From IMG/VR virus record IMGVR_UViG_3300042561_001692, positions 1-22,830 of that record: DNA of 22,830 nucleotides; one strand, given 5' to 3'. Positions within the stretch are counted from its first letter, which is position 1, and the number at the start of each line of letters is the position of its first letter. This document shows, one piece after another, positions 6,680-14,154 of the stretch. The translations under genes were made by a program, and so were the position numbers. The notes beneath the pieces are model-generated. The model was not told the origin of the DNA. It saw nothing but the letters and a program-made list of their open reading frames with translations, and did no database searches. The stretch is from a virus.

Positions 6680-8429
6680 AACTCATCTCCTTTTGTAAGG
6701 CCTCGAGGGTTCGATACAGATATGGGGTTAAATCCAGTCTGGGATCCGCAGCCATCGGTAGATCCGGTGATTGCGGGTGAGGGGTCTGCATCATGCCCCC
6801 CACTAAGCGAGCGAATTGAGAGTATGCACCCTGTAATTCGTTCACCATCCTGAACGGGAACCCAGATAACATCTCGGCCCGTTCCTCATCCGTTTTTGAC
6901 GGAAAGAGGTATTTCAGTGCTTCAATGCTATCAACACCTAATTCTTGCAGATTTCGGACAACAATGGAGTTGTTCAGAATATCTTGCGTTGAATCTTCGT
7001 AGACGGGACCCAACCAACGCCAAAGAATAGTTAGGTCACCATCAGGAATCAAACCAGTAACTCCGGGTGGAATTTGCTGAGTTTGAACCGATGCCATCAT
7101 CAACTGTTTGATCTGAGTATTGAAGCCATCTAAAGCAGCTTCATACAAATCAAGTTCATCTTGACTGGCACCTTCGGATGGCTCAACTGGCTTTTCGATG
7201 CCAGCAGCTGAAGCTAACGTTTCCCGGAACATGCGTTCTTCTTGGAAAATAATTAGCTCAAGACAGCGACAAATCCCGTGGTTGTAAATGGCGTTAGCTT
7301 TTTTCTTAGAGGTAGCCGCAACCCGCCCAAATAGGGATTTGTATTCAGTAGCAGTAACACCAGCAGAAATCGAAAGTTCATCCACACCGCCAAGAGCAGT
7401 ACGAATTTCTTCCCGATACTGACGAGCGAAAGCGTTTTGGTCACCAGTAATAGCATCTGGAACGATGTAGCCAACTCGGTCGTTTGGTTCCAGGTTGGCG
7501 ATCACACGCGGAACTCGAATCTGTCCGTCTACACCACGCGTGATTGGATCTTGCTTAAAGGTGGAACGGCTGTACGCACTTAAGCTGCCGAAACCAGAGT
7601 TTGCTGCAATTGAAGGGCGCTGGACTGTACCATCTGTCCCCGACTCCATAAGGTCGGTTTTGGGACGAGACGAAAGCAAAGTTGGATTACCAAAGAACTG
7701 AACGTTCTTCCGCATGGTGCGGACCAACTCGTCGTGCGTAACGATATGGTTGGCCATGGCGTCAAATTCGCCAAAGCCCTCCATTGAAAAGCCCTTGGGA
7801 TTGTTGAAGATTTCAACGCAAGGAATAAAACCAAGGGAGTTTTTGAAGGTTTTGGTTTTGCCGGGGTTGGCAAAGGACGGCATCTCAAAAGACATTTCGC
7901 CTTCTGAGTGTGTTTCTTCAATTTCCTTTGCTTTGATCGAAAGTTTGATATATCGTTTTGCACCCTGGTCCGCAGTAATTGCATTGCCAGTTACATTGGT
8001 GACATTGATGTTGTCACCAAAACCAAAACCACGACGAACCTTGTAGCTATAGATGATGATTACTTCCTCCAGCTCACCGTCTACGTTATAAAACGTTCGG
8101 TACTCGTGCTCGCGGAAATAATAAAGCCGGTAGTTCTGCTTGGTGGGGCGAATATAAAACAGACCCTTGCCGTCACACAAGAAGTAATCCCAGATGGAAT
8201 CCAGGCGGGTATCCAGTTGGTTGTACTTCAGTACGCGATCAATAAAATCTTTGCGCTGGTTACCAAAGTTATCTTGACCTGGGAAAAATTCAACACCCTG
8301 ACGGATGCCAAATAACTTCATCTGGGCCAGGTGAGAGGCTACAACGCTGGTATCAACAACCGCATTACCGTCTTTCTCGATATATGCGTTGATGATTTCC
8401 TGAAGTCTGGCATTAGAGCTAGTTGCCAT
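6081..8429 (-). CDS. Portal protein with a long Gly/Pro/Ser-rich C-terminal tail, 782 aa
   Basis: The dodecameric portal at the head vertex, through which DNA is packaged and ejected. The core (about 1-580) resembles SPP1 gp6-type portals: a start with several aromatic segments (LDSIWDYFLCDGKGLFYIRP, 76-95), SLGFIPCVEIFNNP (198-211), and GFGEFDAMANHIVTHDELVR (218-237) followed by KNVQFFGNP. ATG at 8429; the small gene upstream ends 8 bases inside it. From residue 584 the frame continues for nearly 200 residues as a disordered Gly/Pro/Ser/Arg-rich tail ending in a basic RRRVGKSRK. This tail is encoded entirely within the start of the scaffold gene. The core is secure; whether the full tail is made and kept is less so. 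Confidence 0.85.
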   Translation of the reverse strand: MATSSNARLQEIINAYIEKDGNAVVDTSVVASHLAQMKLFGIRQGVEFFPGQDNFGNQRKDFIDRVLKYNQLDTRLDSIWDYFLCDGKGLFYIRPTKQNYRLYYFREHEYRTFYNVDGELEEVIIIYSYKVRRGFGFGDNINVTNVTGNAITADQGAKRYIKLSIKAKEIEETHSEGEMSFEMPSFANPGKTKTFKNSLGFIPCVEIFNNPKGFSMEGFGEFDAMANHIVTHDELVRTMRKNVQFFGNPTLLSSRPKTDLMESGTDGTVQRPSIAANSGFGSLSAYSRSTFKQDPITRGVDGQIRVPRVIANLEPNDRVGYIVPDAITGDQNAFARQYREEIRTALGGVDELSISAGVTATEYKSLFGRVAATSKKKANAIYNHGICRCLELIIFQEERMFRETLASAAGIEKPVEPSEGASQDELDLYEAALDGFNTQIKQLMMASVQTQQIPPGVTGLIPDGDLTILWRWLGPVYEDSTQDILNNSIVVRNLQELGVDSIEALKYLFPSKTDEERAEMLSGFPFRMVNELQGAYSQFARLVGGMMQTPHPQSPDLPMAADPRLDLTPYLYRTLEALQKEMSYAGRYRPIDPTDEPTVARSGSSKQLRGGSAPSAIGSSGLSGGYQLPPSSAPGEPQLPIRPVSVRPPIPIGPGGGIDLESVGIGVQQGGEPAERTSSIPVPGSTVGSDDLYPGQLRVDQPPSYATIGSADLISQPGILAQLFPNLLDSILGGNRGPGGNEPGQPSGDGRVRDRSSGNPEQLRTPAGNNAGQRRRVGKSRK

Positions 8430-8577
8430 TCACCGTCTGCCCTTGTTCTTTTTTGATCTTAGCAGTTTTCTTATCTTCTTTTTTCTTGCGAAGCCACCGA
8501 TCAAAAAACCACAGCTCACCCGGAGTGTATAACTCGGGATTATTAAGGGCTTGTTTAATCAGTTTCTTTGTTTTCAC
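8419..8577 (-). CDS. Small Lys-rich protein, 52 aa
   Basis: A short gene found by reading the gap before the portal. It starts at GTG 8577, overlapping the upstream stop (GTGA), with GGAGG at 8584-8588 and a 6-base spacer. It ends with TAG inside the first codons of the portal gene. The protein begins MKTKKLIKQALNNPELYTPG, has an aromatic centre (LWFFDRWLRKKK), and ends with a Lys-rich helix. The overlap at both ends and the strong ribosome binding site support expression. I know no function; a small basic virion or packaging factor is possible. Confidence 0.7.
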   Translation of the reverse strand: MKTKKLIKQALNNPELYTPGELWFFDRWLRKKKEDKKTAKIKKEQGQTVNGN

Positions 8578-8912
8578 ATTACACCTCCAAAGTAAAGGCC
8601 GGCCTGACCCAGTTGAGGACCACGGTAAAACTGAGAATTTGCAACGCCCGCCATATTGCCAATTGCATTTGGAAGATTGCTGCTACCAGGTAGCACAGCA
8701 CGGGGTAGCTGAGGTACCAAGTTTATTGGACGCTTATTAAATTCTTCGGTTTCTTTTCCCGGTAAAATAGGTGTTTTATTCCACGGTTGGCCGCCAGGTA
8801 TTTGGAACCTGGGATCTTGTAAAGGATTGCCGGCCATCATGGGAGGACGCATGGCACCTTCGTTGCCGATACCTCCGCCGTAAAATCCACCTGGTTGCGT
8901 GGTATAAAGCAT
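8574..8912 (-). CDS. Gly/Pro-rich small protein of unknown function, 112 aa
   Basis: ATG at 8912 with AGAAGGAC just upstream. The protein is rich in Gly, Pro, Asn and Met (GGFYGGGIGNEGAMRPPMMA), with no obvious secondary structure and no membrane segment. It carries NPLQDPRFQIPGG (29-41), whose DPRF core recurs near the N-termini of two proteins upstream of terL. Its last bases contain the GGAGG used by the next small gene. It is probably a minor virion protein or an unstructured assembly factor. Confidence 0.6.
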   Translation of the reverse strand: MLYTTQPGGFYGGGIGNEGAMRPPMMAGNPLQDPRFQIPGGQPWNKTPILPGKETEEFNKRPINLVPQLPRAVLPGSSNLPNAIGNMAGVANSQFYRGPQLGQAGLYFGGVM

Positions 8913-8937
8913 GTCCTTCTATTTCGATTTTCTTATT

Positions 8938-9123
8938 TTACTCGTCTTCTTCCAGTTCATACAAAGATGGATCTGCAACCTTGGTCAAAACAATCCCATC
9001 ACCTTGTACGTCCCAATTCAGGATATCTCCTTCACGCCATCCCATTTCTTCTAGAAGTTCTTCTGGAAAAGTGAGGAATTGCTCACCGTTTTCATCTTCT
9101 TCTACTTCAAGGATGTAGCTCAT
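8938..9123 (-). CDS. AbrB/MazE-like small protein, 61 aa
   Basis: ATG at 9123 overlaps the upstream stop as ATGA. Residues 1-48 fit the swapped-hairpin AbrB/MazE fold: YILEVEEDENGEQFLTFPEE (3-22), LLEEMGWREGDIL (23-35) and GDGIVLTKV (41-49), matching the pattern of strand, iP.ell..lg...GD, strand. The remainder is a short acidic tail. Family members bind DNA as dimers or act as antitoxins. No toxin partner is adjacent. Similar small acidic proteins are, to my memory, common in cyanophages, with unknown role. DNA binding is uncertain because basic residues are few. Confidence 0.65.
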   Translation of the reverse strand: MSYILEVEEDENGEQFLTFPEELLEEMGWREGDILNWDVQGDGIVLTKVADPSLYELEEDE

Positions 9124-9413
9124 TTTGTCAAAAGCTTTTCCATAAGCTTATCAAGTTTATTATTAATTTCGCGAAAGTTATTGTGCATTTCTTGGATTTC
9201 CCTTAAGAAGTCCACCTTCAGAACGTAGTCCAAAGGCATGCGATTAATTTGGTCTTCCAAAATGTCAATCCTTCTTTTTTGAGAATTAGTGTAATTAAAC
9301 GCCTGCTGGATATCTTGGGTCTGCCGACTTAAGATCTTGTTGGCTACCCAGGTACCACCGCTTAATGCAGACGCAATAGCTGTTAAAGCTAACGCAATGT
9401 ATTCGGGGCCCAC
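9120..9413 (-). CDS. N-terminally membrane-anchored coiled-coil protein, 97 aa
   Basis: GTG at 9413, 33 bases after terL, with only a weak ribosome binding site. A single hydrophobic segment (about 5-27, YIALALTAIASALSGGTWVA) is followed by a long heptad-like helix (TQDIQQAFNYTNSQKRRIDI and REINNKLDKLMEKLL). A small membrane protein next to terminase and portal could be holin-like or part of a lysis or DNA-entry complex. One transmembrane helix with a long C-terminal coil is not a classic holin layout, and no spanin features are clear. The function is unassigned. Confidence 0.65.
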   Translation of the reverse strand: MGPEYIALALTAIASALSGGTWVANKILSRQTQDIQQAFNYTNSQKRRIDILEDQINRMPLDYVLKVDFLREIQEMHNNFREINNKLDKLMEKLLTK

Positions 9414-9446
9414 GGCTTTAAGCTTGCTTTTCTTCTAATTCTAATT

Positions 9447-10976
9447 TCAGAAATCAAGATGGAGTTGTCCTTTTCTGGCAAGTCCGGTTACCAACCAAAC
9501 CAAGGCATCGACACAGTCGTCATGACTACTGACTCCGAAATTCGTGAGTTCCTCGAAGAGATTTGTGAAGTTCCGGAATCGGTTGAAAATGATTTTACGA
9601 TCTTCGAACATACCGATAATTCCCCTAAACCGTGCAAGCTTGTCTGCACGGAACCCTTTAACGGGATGCCAGATGAGGTTATACAAACCTTCGTTGTTAA
9701 GGCAAACCCGCTTAAAGTCAGCTTCGAGGGATGCCTGATACTGGACGGCTTCTGACCAAATATCACACGTTGAATACGTTGGGAAGTAATGACCGTTGTC
9801 ATCTTTTCCAATAACTGACCAATCATTAAGAAGTTCTTTCATGGCATCCAGTTTCTCAAGGTTGCCCATGACCCGGATGCGGCGGTAATCAATAATATGG
9901 ATGCGATCCCCAATGCGACCGCCCAAGATCATCACGGTGTAATCGTTCTTTTCCTTGACGCCAGCAGATAGGTCAACACCAATGCCAAGGGTATCGAACT
10001 CTGTTGCAATCTCCGCCTTAACAATAAGTTCAGGTGCCAGGGACAGTTCGTTCTGCCTGACGACCTGATTCATGTACTGAAACGAGAAGGCAATCGGTGC
10101 TTGTCGTTTCTTTTCTTTGAGGTAATCCAACGACCACATCTCTGGCCAATAGGATTCTTCATCGCCAGTTTTGGGGTCTGTCTGGATGGCAGAAAGAACA
10201 ATCTGCGTCCAGTTATTCTGCTCGTTAAATGTGGTGGAATGAATGTCATCATGTCGGAAGCGTGTCCCAAGACAAATCGCCCTGGCCCCCTCGAACATGG
10301 TGGGAGCAATCACCGCGTTCCAGTTGTCCTGCATCATCTTTCGGATGTCAGGGTTTGAAATATCCGCAGCAGATTTAATGGCGTCATCAATCATCACAAG
10401 ATGAGAACGCTTGGAGGTCACCGAACCTTTCAGACCTGCAGCACAGAGAGTGAACTGTTCATCACCGGTTACGTCAATTCCAGCAAACTTATGGTCAATG
10501 GACCAGTACTCATTACTGGTGACGTTCTTCAGAAGGCGAACAGTAGGGAAAACTTCCTGATACCGTTTGCTTTCAATGATGCGTTTAATAGTTGCAGATT
10601 TTGAACGTGCAATATCAACGGTGTATGAGAGATAGAGGATCTGAAGAGGAAGTTTAGCCTGTGCGTGGATGCCAATAGCCCATGCCGTCAACAAACCAAG
10701 TACCGTGCTTTTGGCTGAACCACGGGGCGCAAGAAGATCAATGTTGGGGCCAGCAATTTTAATCAGGCAGTTGCTGTCTTCATTCGTGATGAAATGACGG
10801 TGCCAATCCAGGTGGTGTTTAGCAGGTTTCTTCTTCTCATCCATAAACTCGCAGAAGTAACTAAAATCTTCGCGAGCACGCTCAATAGCTTCTAAGTTCT
10901 TCTGTGGCTTAACGTTATACTTTTGCGCAGCAGCTTTTGCATTACGCCGGTACGCAAGATGAACGTATGAAGGCAC
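9447..10976 (-). CDS. terL: Terminase large subunit (DNA-packaging ATPase/nuclease), 509 aa
   Basis: The packaging motor. The ATPase half shows a Walker A-type loop LLAPRGSAKST (81-91), an adenine-side region around LQILYLSYTVDIARSKSATI (111-130), Walker B HLVMIDDAI (192-200) and a coupling-like CLGTRF (235-240). The RNase H-like nuclease half shows GIGVDLSAG (331-339), TCDIWSEA (403-410) and SSHDDCVDALVWL (483-495), supplying the acidic cluster D335, D405 and D486/D487/D490. The length is normal for the family. The start is GTG at 10976; an in-frame TGA lies three codons upstream and there is no good Shine-Dalgarno, so initiation is probably weak. A 6-bp hairpin spans the preceding stop. Confidence 0.95.
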   Translation of the reverse strand: MPSYVHLAYRRNAKAAAQKYNVKPQKNLEAIERAREDFSYFCEFMDEKKKPAKHHLDWHRHFITNEDSNCLIKIAGPNIDLLAPRGSAKSTVLGLLTAWAIGIHAQAKLPLQILYLSYTVDIARSKSATIKRIIESKRYQEVFPTVRLLKNVTSNEYWSIDHKFAGIDVTGDEQFTLCAAGLKGSVTSKRSHLVMIDDAIKSAADISNPDIRKMMQDNWNAVIAPTMFEGARAICLGTRFRHDDIHSTTFNEQNNWTQIVLSAIQTDPKTGDEESYWPEMWSLDYLKEKKRQAPIAFSFQYMNQVVRQNELSLAPELIVKAEIATEFDTLGIGVDLSAGVKEKNDYTVMILGGRIGDRIHIIDYRRIRVMGNLEKLDAMKELLNDWSVIGKDDNGHYFPTYSTCDIWSEAVQYQASLEADFKRVCLNNEGLYNLIWHPVKGFRADKLARFRGIIGMFEDRKIIFNRFRNFTNLFEELTNFGVSSHDDCVDALVWLVTGLARKGQLHLDF

Positions 10977-10989
10977 AGGACTGTTTCAG

Positions 10990-11005
10990 AGTATTACTAA
11001 ATACT
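10990..11005. repeat. Small inverted repeat in the terL leader
   Basis: AGTATT (10990-10995) and AATACT (11000-11005) are perfect complements with a 4-base loop, spanning the stop codon of the upstream gene and ending 13 bases before the terL GTG. It is AT-rich and has no T-run, so it is not a convincing terminator. Chance is possible. Confidence 0.35.
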
Positions 11006-12362
11006 AACCGAAAGCTCCAGACCTGAATGGATCTTCTGTTTGAGCACGGCGGCGATATTCATCTGCAGCCTGGCTTGCAATCAATGCTTTCTGTTCATCA
11101 AAAGCAGGAGCTTGCGCTTCCCTAACAGGACCTTCCCATGTATCTAAATTTCCGCGACCAGAATTTCTAACTGGATTTGAATTAATCGGTTTATTAATAT
11201 TGCGTTGATAATCTTGTTCTAATTGTCGTTGCCAAGCAGGTTTTGATTGATATCGCACTTGAGCAATTTGCTCTGTCTCTTCACCACGGGGGCCTCGTTC
11301 TTTAAACGTTTCTTCCCCTCTTGGCCCACGTTCGGGAATTTGTTCTTGAGGAGCGTTTTCTTGCAACGCTTGCCGAGAAGATTGGTTGCCAGCCGCTGCT
11401 TGTTGTTTTAAAATTTCAATATTTTTTTGAATGGTTTCATTAGCGCGGGCACGGCGATAATCTTCTCGGCCTACATTTTCTATGCCGTATTGCTGAACTT
11501 CGTAATCTTCGGGGGTTGCAGCTCGCTCAAAATACGTGTAATTACTTTCTAAGGGAATCTCAAATCCCATTTCAATTAATTGTTGTCTATAAGCAGCCCG
11601 TGAAGGGGCTTCAGCAGTGCTTTTATACTTTGCATTGGCCAATGGAGTTTTATATGCTGTTTGGAAGATATTTTCCCTAGCTGCCATTGCGTCATCGTAC
11701 GCTTTTAATCGGGCAAGAGTATCAGGGCTATTACCGGAATAGCCCATAGCAGCAGCCTGAGGGTTATTACGCAAAGCAACCGCGCCAATAGTCATAACAT
11801 CATTAGGCACTGGGTACTTTTCTAATTCTTTTTGATAACGTGAATATAAATTACTGCTTAAGTTATATCCTAAATTTTCTCTAGAAAAATATCCTCCATA
11901 TTTCCCAAAATTGGGCGCATATGAAATATTAGGTCCAAGTTTTGCTGAAGGAAATTCGGCGCTAGGGAATTGAGGTGCAGGTTTTGTTTGCGCTTCATAT
12001 TGGCGTTTTGCTTCGCCATAAAAACCCATTTCACGTTTATCTTCTTCGCTTAACTGAGCCGACTCAATCTGCTTGCGTTGTTCTGGAGTGAGTTGATTTA
12101 AATACTGTTGAAAAAAATCAGACGCTGCCGGTTTTGGAGCAGGCTCAACAATTGAACGTGTTTCAATCTCAGGAGAAACACTGGCTAATGTTTCACCGCG
12201 AGGACCAGTCTGCTGTGGAGCTTTGGCTTGTGGTACGTATGCTCCTTTAGGAAGATATGGATTTGCGCCGGGTTTAGCATTTGGGTTGCCACGATACCAT
12301 TCGGCAGCACCCATGCCATAAGTCTTGAGCATCCAGCTATATAAGTTTTCGTTAACGACCAT
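11004..12362 (-). CDS. Large low-complexity protein upstream of terL, 452 aa
   Basis: ATG at 12362 with GGAGG 9 bases upstream, directly after the previous stop (TAAATG). I do not recognise it. The N-terminus (MVVNENLYSWMLKTYGMGAA, then WYRGNPNAKPGANPYLPKG) may be a small folded unit. The rest is Gln/Glu/Arg/Ala-rich and Tyr-rich with predicted helices. It has two close copies of ERGPRGEET (about 350-370) and a related TGPRGET near residue 53, plus a FPSAEFPSAK duplication. It stands where some phages have terS, but has no visible helix-turn-helix and is too long. A minor virion or inner-core protein is more likely. Confidence 0.7.
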   Translation of the reverse strand: MVVNENLYSWMLKTYGMGAAEWYRGNPNAKPGANPYLPKGAYVPQAKAPQQTGPRGETLASVSPEIETRSIVEPAPKPAASDFFQQYLNQLTPEQRKQIESAQLSEEDKREMGFYGEAKRQYEAQTKPAPQFPSAEFPSAKLGPNISYAPNFGKYGGYFSRENLGYNLSSNLYSRYQKELEKYPVPNDVMTIGAVALRNNPQAAAMGYSGNSPDTLARLKAYDDAMAARENIFQTAYKTPLANAKYKSTAEAPSRAAYRQQLIEMGFEIPLESNYTYFERAATPEDYEVQQYGIENVGREDYRRARANETIQKNIEILKQQAAAGNQSSRQALQENAPQEQIPERGPRGEETFKERGPRGEETEQIAQVRYQSKPAWQRQLEQDYQRNINKPINSNPVRNSGRGNLDTWEGPVREAQAPAFDEQKALIASQAADEYRRRAQTEDPFRSGAFG

Positions 12363-12650
12363 TTACCCAAACCTCCCTTGATCAAACATTTTTAAAGGAC
12401 CAAATGCGCCTAGGGGAGCAAAGTTGGTTGGCTCTATTGTTTGTTGATTACTCATAGAAGCCGTCAAGGCTTCTGGTTCATAAGTAGAAGAATAAGGTTT
12501 CTGGCCAGAATTCAATAAGGTCTGAAACAGCTCATCATTCTGGGCAGCGTAACGAGACCGAAGACTTTGGGTGTAGTTCTTGACGCGTGCTAATTCCTTT
12601 TCGTTGAGAACGTCCCCAGCACTACTACCTGGCATCTTTCGGGCTCCCAT
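12363..12650 (-). CDS. Small protein of unknown function, 95 aa
   Basis: ATG at 12650 with AAGGAG upstream, one base after the stop of the 52-residue gene. It begins MGARKMPGSSAGDVLNEKEL, has one helix (ELARVKNYTQSLRSRYAAQN, about 19-38) and then an unstructured Ser/Thr/Pro/Asn-rich end (FAPLGAFGPLKMFDQGRFG). No family is recognised. Tight coupling on both sides puts it in the same late unit as terL. Confidence 0.65.
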   Translation of the reverse strand: MGARKMPGSSAGDVLNEKELARVKNYTQSLRSRYAAQNDELFQTLLNSGQKPYSSTYEPEALTASMSNQQTIEPTNFAPLGAFGPLKMFDQGRFG

Positions 12651-12651
12651 C

Positions 12652-12810
12652 TCACTTCTCCTTACGGCGTTTTTGCTCTTGATATTTACGCGCTTTATCT
12701 AATGCCGCCCGACGTTTTTCTTTGTCGGACATCTCAGAGCCATCCTCATTTTTGGCTTCTTTCTTCTTGAAGTGCTCAAGAAGTTCAGGCGGCATTTTAC
12801 TTTTTGACAT
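12652..12810 (-). CDS. Small highly charged helical protein, 52 aa
   Basis: A short gene read directly from a gap. ATG at 12810 follows the upstream TGA by one base; the gene ends in TGA one base before the next ATG. The protein starts MSKSKMPPELLEHFKKKEAK and continues as a Lys/Arg/Glu-rich helix (EKRRAALDKARKYQEQKRRK). Its last codons include AAGGAG, which serves the next gene. The exact fit between two genes supports it. I recall similar PPELLEHFKKK openings in small phage proteins but cannot name a function. Confidence 0.7.
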   Translation of the reverse strand: MSKSKMPPELLEHFKKKEAKNEDGSEMSDKEKRRAALDKARKYQEQKRRKEK

Positions 12811-12811
12811 A

Positions 12812-13642
12812 TCAGATGTTACCCGCTTGATACTGCTTCAGACGGTCAAGCAGTTCTTGGTAAGAAAGAATACCAAGTTGACCTTCCTCACCAGGAGCTG
12901 GAGCTGCGATGCCAGCTTGTCCTTGAGGACCAAAGCGAGCTTCAAATTGAGAAATATCATAATTCTTGCCTTGACCGCGAGCCCGCTCAAACTCAGAAAT
13001 CATCTCAGCTTGACGTTGAGCACCTGAAGCCTCACGGCGTCCAGGCTGGCGAGACATTGCTTGAGCCTGGGTACTTGCGTCTTGAAGACGACGGTTAAAC
13101 GTTTCTTCATCTTGGAAACGCCGACGACGCTCTTCTTCTAATCCAGCGGAACCTTCCATGCCACGGGCCGCACGATTGCGTTCTGCTTGAGCACGCATTA
13201 AGGCTTCTTGTTGCTGAGCTTGGGCCATCTGCTCTTGGAACATTTCCATCTGTCGAGCACGCTCTTGAGTAGCCCTTTGCAACTCAATTTGATTATCTTG
13301 TTGTGAACGTGAAGGACGACCAGCAAAAGGAGAGCGTCCAGTCCCAGGAACGCCAGGAGTATCACTTACGCCTGGAGGAGTAATTGGTGTGAAAGTATAA
13401 GAAGGACGAGAGGGAGAAGATGCACCACCTGACTCTCGGGCTTTTGCCTCTGCTTCCCGTGCTTTTGCAAGTTCATATTCACGTTGACGCTGAAAATCAG
13501 CCTCACGCTGTCGCTCTTGCTCCATCTCTATTTCAATTCTGCGCCGATCATCATTGGCGCCACCGGAATTAAATTTATCTGCTATTTCGTAAAGAGCAGG
13601 ATTATTAGGACCAGGTGCTTGGTTTGGATTTGCGCCGCCCAT
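12812..13642 (-). CDS. Coiled-coil Gln/Glu/Arg-rich protein, 276 aa
   Basis: ATG at 13642 with AAAGGAG and an 8-base spacer. A short Gly/Asn/Pro-rich start is followed by a long charged helix (RRRIEIEMEQERQREADFQR onward, about 33-70), a Pro/Ser/Gly linker (PSRPSYTFTPITPPGVSD), a second long Gln/Arg/Glu coil (about 110-215), and a small C-terminal region with NYDISQFEARFG and LSYQELLDRLKQYQ. The YDISQF element resembles FDIxKF in two smaller neighbours. No enzyme motif is present. It is likely a structural or assembly protein. Confidence 0.7.
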   Translation of the reverse strand: MGGANPNQAPGPNNPALYEIADKFNSGGANDDRRRIEIEMEQERQREADFQRQREYELAKAREAEAKARESGGASSPSRPSYTFTPITPPGVSDTPGVPGTGRSPFAGRPSRSQQDNQIELQRATQERARQMEMFQEQMAQAQQQEALMRAQAERNRAARGMEGSAGLEEERRRRFQDEETFNRRLQDASTQAQAMSRQPGRREASGAQRQAEMISEFERARGQGKNYDISQFEARFGPQGQAGIAAPAPGEEGQLGILSYQELLDRLKQYQAGNI

Positions 13643-13661
13643 TGGTTTTCTCCTTTATTAA

Positions 13662-14114
13662 TCAGCGATTTTGAAGACCACGAACTTTATCAATCATCTG
13701 CTGATACTCGGGAGTACCAACATCAGGCATCCTGGTAGTACGGCCAGGGCCAAACTGAATCCCTGAGCGCAGCCCTTCACCGCGACCTGCACCACCAAAG
13801 GAAGCACCAAACACACCAGCACCACGCTCTACGGCGCCGCCTGGGGTTGTTTCAGCATTAACGCCACGCTCTGCCGCGCCACGCTGCATGTTACGGAAAA
13901 TCTCTTCCCGACGACCCGTGCGATCACGCTCACGAGTAATTTCCTGGCGCTGATAAGCCATCTCCTCTGCACCCGTAGGCGGGTTAATGGCTGGACCAGG
14001 TGCTTCATTCGGGAACATCGAAGCTTTACCTGTTTCGGGCCTAGAGGCTTGGGCGGCACTCATGCGAGCAGCTGCACTACCGGCTAAGCGTGGGTTCTGC
14101 GTTTGGGCGCCCAT
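13662..14114 (-). CDS. Low-complexity Arg/Gly/Ala-rich protein, 150 aa
   Basis: ATG at 14114. The N-terminus is Ala/Pro-rich (RLAGSAAARMSAAQASRPET), followed by a charged helix (YQRQEITRERDRTGRREEIF), a Gly-rich segment (GAGVFGASFGGAGRGEG) and a C-terminal helix (EYQQMIDKVRGLQNR). No family is recognised. Composition matches its neighbours and suggests a mostly disordered virion or DNA-binding protein. A TAAAATAT element lies about 22 bases upstream. Confidence 0.6.
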   Translation of the reverse strand: MGAQTQNPRLAGSAAARMSAAQASRPETGKASMFPNEAPGPAINPPTGAEEMAYQRQEITRERDRTGRREEIFRNMQRGAAERGVNAETTPGGAVERGAGVFGASFGGAGRGEGLRSGIQFGPGRTTRMPDVGTPEYQQMIDKVRGLQNR

Positions 14115-14154
14115 GTCTCTTTATTCGTTGAATAATATTTTAGGCGGAGTAACT

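Noticed and set aside
5750-6853. Two plus-strand open frames of about 180 codons
   Set aside because: They lie antisense to the portal and scaffold genes in a GC-rich stretch where stops are scarce. No ribosome binding site or family resemblance is seen, and all other genes are on the minus strand.
8938-9413. Toxin-antitoxin pair formed by the AbrB-like and membrane proteins
   Set aside because: The 97-residue partner is a membrane coiled-coil protein with no toxin family features, and the order and position fit a virion module better.
9459-9755. Plus-strand open frame opposite the end of terL
   Set aside because: It overlaps the TerL nuclease domain, whose acidic motifs are intact. Nothing supports expression.
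11004-12362. Small terminase in the gene directly before terL
   Set aside because: At 452 residues with low-complexity repeats and no helix-turn-helix, it does not look like a small terminase. The 196-residue gene is a better, still weak, candidate.
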